Positions 7,990-19,722 are shown, counted from the first letter of the stretch. The stretch: 64,000 bases of DNA from Prostheceraeus crozeri (GCA_907163375.1 CAJQUW010015371.1:1-64000); one strand, 5' to 3'. The notes: generated by a model not told the origin, from the sequence alone. Program-made: numbers and translations.

Positions 7990-8662
7990 GTACTATGAAA
8001 AAGGGGACGTTTTAGCTAAGATGAGCCCAAACTGTTCCTAGCCTGACGAATTTGCGACGCTGCACCCGATTCCGTCGAATTTATGTAATAAATTAATAAG
8101 GAAATTTATGTAAATCCGATTTTTCCAAGTAGGAGCCGAATTGAACAAATAACACAGGACCTAATTAAACAAATAATGCAGCTAAAACCGAATAAATCAA
8201 AAGATTCAAAATTCATATTCTCTATCGTTATCTATATTGATTGTAAAACCTTTGGTCAAATTGGCCGAGTAGCTTCTTTAAAATTTATGCCCTGATTTCT
8301 TGGAAAATTAGTGATTGTTTTAATAACCACCATTTAGCCATGGTTGTGAAATATCTAAAATTTTTGCGAATATAGGTTCATCCCTTTTTAGCCTTATTTG
8401 AGTTGCATCTCTATCTGCTTCTTCATCCCCTTATGTTTCTTCGCTAGTTAACCGATCATCTTCACTGAGATGTGTTTCTGTTTTAGCGTTAGCCATTGGT
8501 CTCTACTTCAACTTCTGAGCTTCTCTATTCATTGATTTGCTGTTGATTGACACCTTTGATATTCAGGCCCGTCCTATCAAGCCTTATTAGAAAATTGAAG
8601 CTTTTGGATTTTTCGAATGGATTTTGAGAAGCGGCGCTCCAATCTACATTTAACTTATATGC
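7990..8662. other. No gene supported
   Basis: A minus-strand frame near 8490-8310 (MANAKTETHLSEDDRLTSEE) is short and interrupted. It could be decayed coding sequence but has no recognisable relative. Confidence 0.3.
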
Positions 8663-8670
8663 ACTGCAGT

Positions 8671-9777
8671 CAGTGGCGTCGCGTGCTCCCAGACCATAGG
8701 TCTTCACTCGGCATTGGAATACTAGTTCTATACTAGACATTTTTTATGTTACAACATTAATTTTCATAAAAGCTGAATTTTTAATAACAATTTCCCGAAC
8801 ATTTTTTAAGGCCAAGTGAATGTGCACATGAGAAGTGATTGCTCATGTCGCTTAACCGCCTTACTCAGGGAGCTGAGATTACTATATCCCCTCTCTGTCC
8901 AGACCACGTTTTCTCGAGAAAAAAGGAGGCAATGCCAACAGTTTCTTGCGTTTTCGCGGCCGTTCAGCCACTCACATGTTTGAAATTTTGATGCATTAAA
9001 ATGTCTTGTGAATTTCTTATTTCTTTCTCTGTGAATACTTTCAATTTTTATATCAGGTGTTGGCCAACCTTGCTTGACGACTGTCATCTTTTCAGTATAT
9101 TCCTATCGGACGAAAGGCGTGGTTATGATCTCATCTGCAGTACTAAACATAGCGTCACATCAATCACGTAAAACCAAATTATGGAATTCCACAGAATCTG
9201 GGTGGTCGAGTCAGATGCATTACTCGACTGCATTCATTGGAGAATGCTCATCAACTGATCGCAGTCTTGTCTGAACGTCAGCCATCTGCTACTGTTGACG
9301 CAGAAGACTACTGTTGAGTAGCAGACTCTCTCACATGAATCGAAGCCAGGAACAATTGGGTTGCTCTTCCCTCACTATATTTAGGTACCGCGCCTCGATC
9401 AAGAATTGCGTAGAATTTCATTGCAAAAATTGAAGAAGGCAAAGCATTATGTCTATCGGGAAAGCCAATATTGCCGCGGCGCGTGCGCTTACTGCCTCAC
9501 ACGCACAGAACTCTCTTTCGCTGTATGAAAATCAATCCTCCGTCTGAAAACACGACTAGCTTGTGTGTCTAATTGTTCGAAGAAAACAGCTGTGATTCGA
9601 GCACGTGCAAACTGTTCACTGAGGTTGAGCGTCTGATTTTAAGACGGAAAGCTGTGCACAGCTATCACGAGAAACTGTCGAATTTAAATGAATGATGACA
9701 CTTCATTTTTATAATTGCTGGAAAATTATTTTTGAGGATGCGCCGAAGGCCTCGCAGGTACTGAGAAGACGCCACTG
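8671..9777. mobile_element. hAT element, internally deleted, with 8-bp target duplication
   Basis: It begins CAGTGGCGTCGCG at 8671 and ends with the inverse of CAGTGGCGTC at 9777. The flanks are ACTGCAGT (8663-8670) and ACTGCAAT (9778-9785), an 8-bp duplication with one difference, as expected for hAT. At 1.1 kb it is too short for a complete transposase and keeps only the TTF-type zinc-finger segment at 8806-9087. Confidence 0.85.
8806..9087 (-). pseudogene. hAT transposase N-terminal TTF-type zinc finger fragment
   Basis: The translation includes KFTRHFNASKFQTCEWLNGR and NCWHCLLFSRENVVWTERGY, then LSSLSKAVKRHEQS. This is the W-L-x-G...C-x-x-C-L-L-F-S...W...G-[YF]-x-x-L...H pattern of the TTF zinc finger found in hAT (ZMYM1-like) transposases. 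The RNase H-like catalytic domain and dimerisation region are missing. It lies within the element bounded at 8671 and 9777 and is a remnant of that element's transposase. Confidence 0.8.
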
Positions 9778-9785
9778 ACTGCAAT

Positions 9786-10935
9786 GCATACATCCACTGC
9801 TAGTCAGAATGAACGTATGGATTTTATGACCATGTATTTATCTACCGAAATATAGTTCTTTAGGCGCATGTCCTTAAATCTAATGATTTTTGCGCACATG
9901 TAGGACCTATATGTAGATGCAAAAGTTGTATTCTGAAGCGGTATTATCCAATCGATTTATTCATACCTCATGATGTAGCATCTAGTAAATTAGCTTCACA
10001 TTTAAATAGCTTATATTTAATAACACCTCAACCTCAGCACTTTCAGAATAGCCTGCCGCAATCATATCTATAGGCTACTCATCTTTATACCGATAATCTC
10101 CCTTCAGGAATACTTGAAATACAAACAATAAGAATGAAATCTAATGCAATAGATTGTTGATGCACTTAATCATCAATGCTCGAATACGCATATACTCTTC
10201 ATCATCTATAAATGTTGTCAATCATGCCGTTTAATTCAAATGTTTCCTGTATCGAAGTAGATGGGTTTCCAAAATAGAAAATGAAAGAAAAGTTTCTTGT
10301 ACTTTTTATTATCTCATGATGCAGATCATTTTCGATTATATTCTTTTCTTTGGTAACACACAAAATTCGAATCAATAAATAATTTGTAAGAAAAACAATA
10401 TCCAACAGCGACCTTTACAATTCTGTTATTCAAATGACAAAAAGCATTGATTACATTGATCACACCAGTTGCCGTTATGAAAAAATACATCAAAGAATTA
10501 AAACGAGTTATATAATCAAAAATTAGCTGCAAAGTTAATAGAACTTTAAAACGAAGAAAATCCTCAAATTAACATTTTTAAGTATATTCAAATTAAATAT
10601 TAATTTCGGATCACTCCATCGAGAAGTTGGTACATTTCATTTTGATATAACTGCATATATTACCTCAGACCGCTTTATAAATGGCATAATGTGTATACAA
10701 TCAGGTTCTCAAAATATTTATGTAAATATGGTATTTCAATGAAGAATAATATTGATACAAAACTTTTTAAAAAATGAGTTGGGCTGTTCTCTTTCACGAT
10801 TTTTTGCATCACTGAGAATGAATTTCTAGTTAAGATAAAACAATTTAGAAACAGGCAGATGAAAATAGAAGTTAATAAAGATTAGAAAGACAATCCATTT
10901 CATGATAAAATAACTAAGTGGTTTCAGCTCTTTCC
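9786..10935. other. No gene seen; includes 3' flank of the A20/AN1 gene
   Basis: AT-rich sequence without a convincing frame. Its right part should contain the 3' untranslated region of the minus-strand gene ending at 10936. Confidence 0.4.
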
Positions 10936-13299
10936 TCAAATTTTTTTCACTCTCTGACTCGTTACTTTCGGATTGTTTTTTCTTATGTTTTCACGACCTT
11001 CTCGTCGATAATCAAAGTCACAATCATGTCGGTCAGAATATCTATGCTCCCCACAGAAAAGTCCACCACATCGACATTGATAACCTGTCAGACCAACTCT
11101 TCGATTACAACTAATACATCGGTTTCTGGTAGGAGAGCGAGATCGACTTCCAGTGCTGGTTGTTGTTTGCTCGCTTGACAACAAGGATTGCTGCGATTGT
11201 TGAGACTCTGTCAAGAATGAAAGAATTAAATACTCACTTCTGCGGCTTGCAATACGGATTATCAAGAGCTCATTAATTGTGAAACTTAAATTATATGTAT
11301 CATCATTATGCGGTAAATCACAAAAGTTCTATAAAGTAGGTAATTGCAATTGCATTTCTGATCGTTTCACAGTGACTGATATAAGTAAGTTACATCCACA
11401 TATTCTATAAATCGTTCTTAATTTTTTTGATTTCATCAATCATGGCTCTCACTAATCAATTTACAATGAAAACTTTGTATGGTTACGAATTTGTCATTTT
11501 CAATGCCTGGAATTTTTGTACGAGTACCTATGTACCTTCACAAAAGCTCTTACCATCTATCACAGAAAGACGAGCACTTTCTGATGATTTATTGTCGCTT
11601 TTTTCTTCGGTAGTAGTTGTTTTTGAATGCTTTGAATCGGTGTGTTCCTCGTCGTCATCCGGGATTGCTGTGAAATTAAGCATGAAAAATACAGCAGTCA
11701 GTTTGAGGATGCATGTAAGCATGATGATGTACATTTGTAATGATGGTTTCTATATACAAATGTAGGTCCTCAATCTCTGTTATTATCAGTAAACAAGCTC
11801 TGTGATAAATATAATTGCATTAGAATTAGACATAAATTGAATGATTTTTCCTTATTAAAAGTTAAATAGTATATGACTGTTCATTTACACTTTTGTTCTT
11901 AATGTATTGGTGTGAGCGGTAGTTCAATTGTTCTTAACAATGATAATTTTAACAGACGGAAAATAGCTGCGCGTCTTGGTGGATTTGAACCACCGACCTC
12001 TGGCATTCTAGGCCAACGCTCTACCAACTGAGCTATCGACGAGCGACAGAACGTTATTCTATCCATGAACCTTACATTCATCAGAGTGGTTAAATCAAAC
12101 GTTCAACGCCAGGGTAACTTGATAAGAACAAAACAATCCTTGTCTAATTAGCTATTACTGTTCCCTTAAAGCTAGGAATTTTTTTGTTGACATGGCACCA
12201 GTTGGATAATTTATCAACTTAACTGCTTATCAATATTTTTTCGAACACTGCATTTATTATCTATGTACATGTAGTTTTCAATGATTTTATGAATAGCAAT
12301 CAATCAAATTTTAGCTCATAAATATTTGTAATATAAATATTGACTGATGTAACCCATTATCGAATTCTGAACTCTTCATAACAAATTTTCGCATAGTATG
12401 CCGCAGTCTCACAATAAAACATCATAATACATATTTCATCGAAATCTTTAAATACCTGACTCGGAAACTTCGATCGCATTTGGTTGCTTTGTTATTCTCA
12501 AAAATGTTTTTGGTAGCTATATCTACCTGAAACACAGACTTTTACGAATTCTGTAATGAACCTGACGCATTGTGAGTACTCTGAGTACATGCTTCCCATT
12601 CATAAAATGAAAGACGGGAGAGATAGCAAAAATTCGATCTCTTCCCTTGCTTATGATGGTCAATCGGCTGAGGATACATGCCACAAGAAGCTTTGATCAC
12701 CATGCTAAAGAAAGCACGTTGCTTCAATGTATTCGGCATTGGGAACAACACTGTGAACCGAAAGCGCTGCGTTATCCATAACAAGTCGAGTGATTTATTT
12801 TATCGATTGCATTTTTCGCAGGCTCACAGATTCTCACTTTTACCTATTTTCCCCCACATTAAATAAGATATCTTCAAATAAATGATATAATATTTCCGTT
12901 GGAAATTATGCTCGTTGACAAAATCTTCATTCGTTTTGTTCATTTTCGTACATTCATAATTTATTCACTACTTCTACAACTTGACTTGAAAAACCGTGAG
13001 TTCTTTCGTGCTGAATATTAGATCACTCTGCTACCTACTTTGGACAGACTAGTGACCTGCTGGACTAACTTACCACTGAGTGCTACTTCAGTTTCATCCT
13101 TCGATTGTTCAATGTTAAGCTGAAAACGTGGGGGAACCTTAGAATCTTTTTGATTGGCTTTCTCGTTTGACTTATCTTCACTACTTTCACGAAAGCATTT
13201 TGAGCACATGCCATTCATTTCCTGAGTTCCAAAGAATCCGCATCCATTTTTGCAATATTTACTTCTTACGGTTTGAGAATTATCATTGCCTTCATGCAT
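10936..13299 (-). CDS. A20/AN1-type zinc finger protein (ZFAND5/6-like)
   Basis: Three coding exons splice cleanly at 13299-13074, 11667-11554 and 11207-10936, with GTAAGT/GTAAGA donors and CAG acceptors, giving 203 aa, close to the usual 200-215. Residues 16-35 are an A20 finger (C16, C20, C32, C35; [20 protein letters not shown]). Residues ~75-140 are polar and low in complexity. Residues 144-180 are an AN1 finger (C144, C147, C158, C160, C165, H168, H174, C176; [19 protein letters not shown]). Proteins of this family bind ubiquitin through A20 and act in proteasome, stress and NF-kB-related responses. An acceptor at 13308 just before the ATG implies a 5' UTR exon further upstream. A tRNA-like sequence lies in the first coding intron. 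I cannot tell ZFAND5 from ZFAND6. Confidence 0.95.
11971..12043 (-). tRNA. tRNA-like sequence, apparent anticodon AGA, weak acceptor stem
   Basis: On the minus strand the D arm (GCTCAGTTGGTAGAGC), anticodon arm (TTGGC, loop CTAGAAT, GCCAG) and T arm (GGTGG, TTCAAAT, CCACC) are well formed. The acceptor arms (TCGTCGA and AAGACGC) pair at only about four of seven positions. The loop reads as anticodon AGA (serine), but the five-base variable region is that of a class I tRNA, whereas serine tRNAs have a long variable arm. It is therefore more likely a tRNA pseudogene or SINE head than a working tRNA-Ser. It lies in an intron of the A20/AN1 gene on the same strand. Confidence 0.5.
12044..13073. 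other. Intron of the A20/AN1 gene, nothing further recognised
   Basis: AT-rich sequence. Overlapping short frames on both strands around 12540-12870 show no family resemblance. Confidence 0.4.
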
Positions 13300-13309
13300 A
13301 TTTCATTCT

Positions 13310-14985
13310 GCACTTAACATGCTATCTTATAGAAGTATCATCATGCATTGAAGAAATGGTCATGATGGTTTGAATTCAAAGTGCAATGGAGGATGTCTAT
13401 GGCACCTCGAGGAATTAAAGCATATATAATTACATTCACATTCTATGATGCTACCCGGATTCCACAGAAATCGATGTGACTTGCTTAAGACCCTCTAAAG
13501 CACAACAACGTGCAAAATTTGTTTAAATGGATCATTGGTCAGATACAACACTCAATTCATATGTGACAAAAATTGCTTTGATTTAAGATAATGATCAAAC
13601 GAGGAACTCGTTGGATTAGACATTGTCTACTTGACAATTTCGTTTGTATGATGCACTAGATAATTAAAGTGTACTTTTCTATCGTATGACGCTTTGCTGC
13701 ATGCCCTAAATATATTGAATATTTATTATTGTACTGATAGAACATGAACCGCAATAGGACAATTGAAATAGACGACTTTTTCTTTTTCCATAGTCAGGAG
13801 ACCGAGATTACGACATGTCTTATCACCAACACGCCTAACTAAGTCGATCACTTGTTCTCAGCATAGCCATAGACAAACTGAACTCGATCCATTTTGGGAT
13901 GTCTATGAGCCGCGATGGCACAGGTGCCCATCGTCCTGTCGGCTCCTTCCGTTCACGGCAACTACACGCCAACACATCGTCTCTCAAAAAAATAACCTGA
14001 TTCTGTTACCGCCTTCTGCTTAAATTATGCACATTAACTCTCGTTCGAACTTGCTACTCTAGATGATTCCTAATGAGTGGACGCTCTGTTATCAATCTTC
14101 CGATTATTTGTATGAAATCTTGACATGAAATTATTGGCTTGTAGATTCTCCTCATCACATAGTCTATATTAGCCAGAAGCTTTGGTATTGGAATTACATG
14201 TACAATTTGGTACATGTACGCGCACGCACGATTATTTATAATTTTTTTGAACAGAACAACGCTCAATTGTATGAATGAGCGATATCTTCCATCAGAGCAA
14301 AATTGACCTGAGAAGTGACTCGGATAGGTCTGCTAAGATATTGAAAACATACAGTGTGGCAAATACCTGTAAGTTACTATACACCTAATATTAAAGAAAA
14401 GCATCAATGATATCTGTCATTCTAACATTAGTTAACAGTGTTAGAGCAGATTACTCTTCTTCGCAGATTTCATTCTTGGAGCAGATCATAAACTTCTTGT
14501 CGTTAGTATCTGGACAGTAGACAACAGTCTGCATGAGCAGGGAGCTTGTAATTGGATGAGTAAAAATTGATTCTGTTGATTAGATGCATTTCACGATAAT
14601 GAAATGCATTTTTGCATTTTGCTCCATGGTCTCATCCAGGTTTACACAACCATCAGCTTTCAAGACCAGCGTCACCGGTCCATTGCATGCTATTGGAGGG
14701 AGTCCCTGCTTCGATCAATAATACTGGCAACCGCAATTATGCAACCCCTCAGATGTACGACTGAAGGGAAGTTTCCTCTCTAGATACTAACATTAAGAAG
14801 TCTATGAGCAGATAAATCAATGATATCTTAAAATACATTTTAATGTGAAATGCAATATTTCTGAAAGATGTGAAGATGTAAAATATAAACTATATTCAGA
14901 AGTAAATAAATAATACAAAGACCGTACAACAAAATGAACTTTCGTAACATAGACTTGATGGAAGAGAAAAAGAAGCAAACTAGAT
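13310..14985. other. No gene seen
   Basis: This includes a 40-bp stretch near 13869-13907 bounded by CATAGACA and TGTCTATG, similar to termini of the 58-bp element at 44619. It also includes a GC-richer patch at 14620-14760. No supported coding region was found. Confidence 0.35.
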
Positions 14986-15072
14986 ACATTACTATACATT
15001 ACTATATACATTATACATTATTATACATTACTATATACATTATATACAAAGTACATTACTATATACATTACC
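14986..15072. repeat. Microsatellite-like (TACATTACTA)n / TATACATTA array
   Basis: Imperfect repetition of TACATTACTATA about eight times. It lies 3' of the minus-strand retroelement ending at 15138 and could be part of its 3' tail. Confidence 0.75.
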
Positions 15073-15137
15073 TAACACAATCAATTCAACGGAATAATAA
15101 ATGCATTTAAAACAGCTCAACAATATATACATGTAGA

Positions 15138-16685
15138 TTAAAAAGGAATCAAATTAAACGGTACTTGCGACAAATTAATTTCTTTCATTTTTCGCCCCCT
15201 ATGTCCGTGAACCCCTATCAGACAGCTTTTCATTATAGCGAAAGAAATTTTTGTTCTTAAGTGTCCAAGAACATCTGCGTAGCTGTCATTGAATTTCAAC
15301 GCAATGAGATGTGCCATTCGCTTCAAAAAAACATTTGCTTGGGTGCCTGATCCAGATGTTGTAGTAAAAATCAATGGGGTAAAGGATGCTTTCTCAACTT
15401 GAATAATACGATGTTCATAATTTCTCTTCTTTTCAGTTTCATGCTGTGTTATTATTTCATGAAAATTCTTTTTGGAATAGGATGAAGAGTGGGGATTGGT
15501 CACTCTAATGTCAAAGAAGCACTTATCACATGTCCCCCAAACTCCTCGAGCGGAGATGTCCAGTCTTGCTCGATCATCTGTGATCCCTGATTGAACAAAT
15601 AAATCATTATCTAAGGGAATCAATTCTGGTTCAGTTGTGACATCTTTGCATACAATACTCAAGAATTCGGCAGCAACATCACGAACTAGATTGTGACGTA
15701 GAGAGACATATCCACCTAATTTACAATTTAGTGAATGATTGGTGTCATTCCGTTCTCCACAACCACAGTAAGATGGGATGTTGGATATTGACCAGTTATA
15801 CCTCAATCGTATTGCATCTCTAAATTCATTTTTGTTCAATGAATACCCAAGAGATTTTATAGGAAGGACTGATATCCAAGAATTAGATCCCTTTTCTTTC
15901 AGAAATTCAAGGGTCCGTTTCATTTTCTCATCTACTGAATTTGATATATCAATCACCTCATTTTTGAATATCGATTCTTTTTCATTTCTTAATGATGACA
16001 TGATGTGTTTCACTTTAGCTCTATCAAAGTTCCGGAGCGTTCCATCTTGATTGATAACCACTGAAGTCAAATCTTCAGTTGCTTTTTTTGAAGCCACGTA
16101 TTCTGAATCGGCTGTGATTACCGGATTTGAAATTCCTAAACCTCCATAACGAAAAGGAAGGGCTAATATGCGTCTCTCCAAGTCACTAACCGGTCTCCCT
16201 GTTATAGCAGGGATAAATTTTGTTCTAATCACTTCTTCAAGCGGTTGAAAATGGTCCTTTATGTCCGGAATCGTTCGCTGCATGAATGACCAGCGACGAC
16301 ACAATCCTCTTGTGAATCCGCACAAAGCAGCTTGTGGTTCTTCATTTCCAATTATTGTGAGATGTTCTACATCTTGAATCCATTTTTCAATCTTCTCTTT
16401 AACAAAATTTTCTTTGTGATCATTATTTCCAATAAATGCACCTAAGTGCCTATCACCTTCCAATGTAACTTTTATTCCATATTTTCCAAAAATATCAGTT
16501 GCTTGGGAAAGATGGTTTGGATTCTTTATAATGAGGACAGTCTTCGTTTCATTCGGAAAGTATCCAAAAGCAGGACCTCGCTGACATAAAAGTTTCCACC
16601 ATTGATGAATTCTATCGAGCTTACCTAAGAAACAGCTGTCATCCGCACACCAGATCTGCTTGCATTTATCTGGTAATTGAGACAA
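15138..16685 (-). mobile_element. LINE polymerase C-terminus with restriction-like endonuclease (R2/CRE-type)
   Basis: An uninterrupted frame of about 515 codons. Near the start KQIWCADDSCFLGKLDRIHQ is the Y/C-A-D-D box, followed by the thumb region (WWKLLCQRGPAFGYFPNETK; LGAFIGNNDHKENFV; PAITGRPVSDLERRILALPF). A zinc-knuckle-like CGCGERNDTNHSLNC follows at ~310-325. Then comes a PD-(D/E)xK-like nuclease core (TTEPELIPLD; RLDISARG; CFFDIRVTNP; a downstream HETEKKRNYEHR). That order, RT then CCHC then RLE, is that of site-specific LINEs such as R2, CRE and NeSL. Upstream RT blocks are not in this frame, so the copy appears 5'-truncated, but what remains is open, indicating recent activity. The frame has no obvious own ATG near the left edge. 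The clade is uncertain. Confidence 0.75.
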
Positions 16686-16699
16686 TTCATGAATTGTAA

Positions 16700-16987
16700 T
16701 TGAATAACAAAGATGTGAAGATGTCTTTGCATCATCTGAGCGAATTTTCGTTTTGATTGTGTATTGGGAATTGGATAATTCAAAGAGCGTAATTGAGTAG
16801 TACCCACTGTAATAAACCTTTCAATTCTCCTCAACCAAATCGGTCTTGGATTTATCAGATCAGAGACATGATTTACACCATTTTTGTCCGTGAAGGATTC
16901 TCCTCGTTCTAGACGCCCTGTGGCTGTCAACAGTGGAGAATCAATAGCTGATTGCTCAAGTGCTTGTCGAAGTTCATCAAACATCAA
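16700..16987 (-). CDS. Unrecognised frame upstream of the RLE retroelement
   Basis: The frame reads MMFDELRQALEQSAIDSPLL, then GRLERGESFTDKNGVNHVSD, PIWLRRIERFITVGTTQLRS and NYPIPNTQSKRKF. It looks like real protein sequence but I do not recognise it. It lies directly upstream of, and in a different frame from, the RLE-LINE polymerase on the same strand. It may be an N-terminal part of that element, a neighbouring element, or a decayed gene. Confidence 0.3.
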
Positions 16988-17189
16988 CTCGACCTTGCAG
17001 CTTTGAACTTAATATCAACAGAAGATCAATGTCATGCTCGTACATTCTGAGAGAAAATAATATTATCGCCTTTACATACCTGGAGTGACCAATCCATGAT
17101 CTTGTAGTAGACGATGGTTATCGCCGCTCAAAGTTTTGTGAAGTATTTGTAAACCAGTTTGAAGCGAAGCTCCCCGACAAAATTCTGTC

Positions 17190-17680
17190 ATGGTCTGACG
17201 TAACGCAGTTCAAGCTGTCGCCCATGTTAGTACATACAACATCTCAGAAAATCCTCACATTGCAATCGAAAGGTATTTGAATGAGACTGGTGTCACAGTC
17301 TGAGACGTCATTTCTTCCTTGATCTTGGAGCTGGTGAAATCTATTTGAGAGCTTTACAAGAGGCTACTGCTTCAAGTTTCCTTCAGGGAGGATTTTCAAG
17401 AACTTTATTTCCAGCAAGATATCAGTCCCTCTCATTATGGAACAGGTGATGATTCATCTTAAATCAGCTTTTACAGACAGCCAGATTGGATGGCGTGGGA
17501 GCATTGAATAGTCACTTATATCATTTGATTTCACGACAATGGACTTCTGCATGTGGGATTCAGTCAAATATTTTGTGTATGCCAGAAACCCTCATGACAA
17601 AGCTAACTTCCAGTCGTGCAACATTTTCTCAAATTCATGATGACAACGAATTGTGTCAGTGGATAGTTACATGTATGTAA
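17190..17680 (+). pseudogene. Heavily decayed mariner (DD41D-like) transposase remnant
   Basis: Pieces in different plus-strand frames match one transposase in order: a helix-turn-helix segment (SENPHIAIERYLNETGVTVS near 17240), then YLRALQEATASSFLQGGF and LYFQQDISPSHYG near 17400-17440 (the FQQD-G-x-x-H catalytic block), DSQIGWRGSIE near 17475, and SFDFTTMDFCMWDSVKYFVY near 17515 (the 'SPDLTPxDFFLWG' block). Several frameshifts and a large internal loss separate them. It lies 75 bases from the left end of the Tc1-type element at 17757. Confidence 0.65.
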
Positions 17681-17756
17681 AAATGTTGAATGAATTGAGA
17701 TGGATTTCTACACAGCATCTTGCAGATAGTGTATCTTTGCAGTAGCCTACAGTTTA

Positions 17757-19722
17757 TATAGCTTTTTCCGATCAAATGCAGAAATTATGATCTATCAAAA
17801 GTAATATAGAGCAAACAAATGTGGCAAGCCCAATCAAATATAGATATTGAGCGTAACCAAATGCGGCAAGGTCAAACAAATGTGGCAATAGGCAATCAAA
17901 TATACAAATCAATTTGAGAACATCAAATAATCCACATGCTATTTTTCAAATGACATGCTATTGTGATTACTTACATGATATGATTAATGTTTTACAAGAT
18001 AATTTTACATGTAGAGTAATTCTTGTGCTTTCATCAATTATTTTGTCTCAAACTTTAAATGAATATAGAACTGATCGAACTCTGGATACTATAAAACTGC
18101 ATTAAGTTGTATTTTTCACTGACAGGTACTTACGAAAAAATGGATTATAAATGAATTAATGATAAATACATCTAATTACACGAATTAATTAAACGAGCAG
18201 TTAAACGATTTTGTTAAAAGTGAGACCTACAACTTTTTCGAAGTGTTATAAATCTATTTAAAATATTGTTTGATTCTGAATCTTTGAAATTCAATTATTG
18301 AAATTTCTAATGCATTAATTAATTTTTATTGACTTTTCAAATCCGTGCCATTTACAGTGCTTGATATGCCATCATGGGGAATGTTTAAAGAAAACTTTTC
18401 ATATCTGCAACATTTATATTTGAACATATAAGAAATTCAGCAAGTTAAACAATTTTACATAAAAATGTCTTGAAACATCACACACCTTGGTAAGTAACAA
18501 AAAAGATGGTTAAAATAACCTGTTACATCAGCAACAGCTACTGCAGAAACTGACTGCTCAGCAATTTGAGCAAGCATGGCCAGCCGCTCCGCATGATTGG
18601 TGGTCAAAGTCTGTTGACGAACTTCAGCTGTCGTTTGATGGATGCCTTCCACTGGCTGAAACAGTTTTCGACAATGTTCAAAAACGGACTGTATGGTGGT
18701 TGCCAATGTAGAGACACATTTGGTGGCAATCTTGCTTCTCCAGCTCTAGCGTGAGCACTTGCGTTGTCAAAGATGAGACACACTGATGGAGCATCAGGAG
18801 GAAATGGGATGTGTTCAATGAAATCAATGAATCGCTCACTAGTCATGCCTCCTTCTTGAAGTCTATGTGAGAGAATTCCTCTGGTATGGCTGACAGCAAA
18901 AGTCATCGTTAAATTCTTTGAGCGCCTGCCATTTACGACACGATATGCTCGCTCTCCAACATGTGAACGACCTCGAGAACGCTTTAACCGAAGGTTGATA
19001 CCTGCCTCATCGATGAATATGAGCTCTTTGTTGACACCGTCCTCCATCATCCAATGGGCAAATTCTCTTCTTCTCTCTTTCGTAGTTTGAGAATTTCTCT
19101 CTACTGGAGAGTCTTCCAACTTTTTCATTGAGATCAACTGCCCATTCAAAATTCTTGAGTGTCGTTCGTGACAACCTTGGTTGGTCAGGTAAACTAACAT
19201 GCAGCTCATATATGATCTGATCAAGTGTGAACTCTGGGTGATTGTTCACAATGCTCACCGCTGTCTCGGTAAGAATTTGGTTTACCTTTATTCTATTTGC
19301 TCTGACACCTCCTCTCTGAACTGCAACCTCACCGTCTCTTTTGAGAGCTCTACTTACTACTTACTTACTTACTACTACTGCCCATGCGGATGAACGCTTT
19401 ATGCCCAATTGTCGAACAAGCACCACGTAGTCTTCACCGCGATTGTAGGCATCAAACAATCTTTGCTTGTCAGTTGCAGATATTTTCGCATAAGGGATGA
19501 CTTCTATCATGATAGTGTGACAACTATGTGAATGTCAGCTATGTGTTAAAAATTTGAATTCATTCAAGCAAGTCAAAGATAGAAATTTGTGACAGCATGA
19601 ATGAATCATAGAAAGCAGTAGTAGCATAGAGTTCCCTATATAGGATCTTATCTTCTACATTTGATTGCACTATATCACATTTGATATTTCTATGTCAACA
19701 GTTGATTGGAAAAAGCTATATA
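17757..19722. mobile_element. IS630/Tc1-type DNA transposon with TA-flanked terminal inverted repeats
   Basis: The left end TATAGCTTTTTCCGATCAA and the inverse of the right end TATAGCTTTTTCCAATCAA match at 18 of 19 positions, with TA at both outer edges (the standard Tc1/mariner target). Total length is about 2 kb. Subterminal CAAACAAATGTGGCAA and CAATCAAATAT words repeat in the left 150 bases and, inverted, near the right end. It encodes the minus-strand transposase at 18455-19510. Confidence 0.88.
18455..19510 (-). pseudogene. IS630/Tc1-type DDE transposase, broken by about three frameshifts
   Basis: It starts MIEVIPYAKISATDKQRLFD at 19510, giving a helix-turn-helix (DYVVLVRQLGIKRSSAWAV). 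A TACT-type microsatellite at about 19345-19380 (minus: AGTAAGTAAG) breaks the frame. The next block is GVRANRIKVNQILTE and NNHPEFTLDQIIYELHVSLP. A further shift near 19150 leads into GQLISMKKLEDSPVERNS and the catalytic domain. The catalytic motifs are present: ELIFIDEAGINLR (first D), LIFDNASAHA (second D) and PYSPFLNIVENCF (E), with about 32 residues between the last two. The C-terminus continues in another frame as NHAERLAMLAQIAEQSVSA. All catalytic residues remain, so inactivation is recent. Confidence 0.9.

Noticed and set aside
11899-12081. 60-codon minus-strand frame ([17 protein letters not shown])
   Set aside because: It is the translation of the tRNA-like sequence at 11971-12043, a well-known spurious ORF type.
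12542-12866. Overlapping frames on both strands
   Set aside because: No domain, no splice context tying them to the A20/AN1 gene, and they lie in its intron.
15778-16050. Plus-strand 90-codon frame
   Set aside because: Antisense shadow of the RLE retroelement frame, which has recognisable RT and nuclease motifs.
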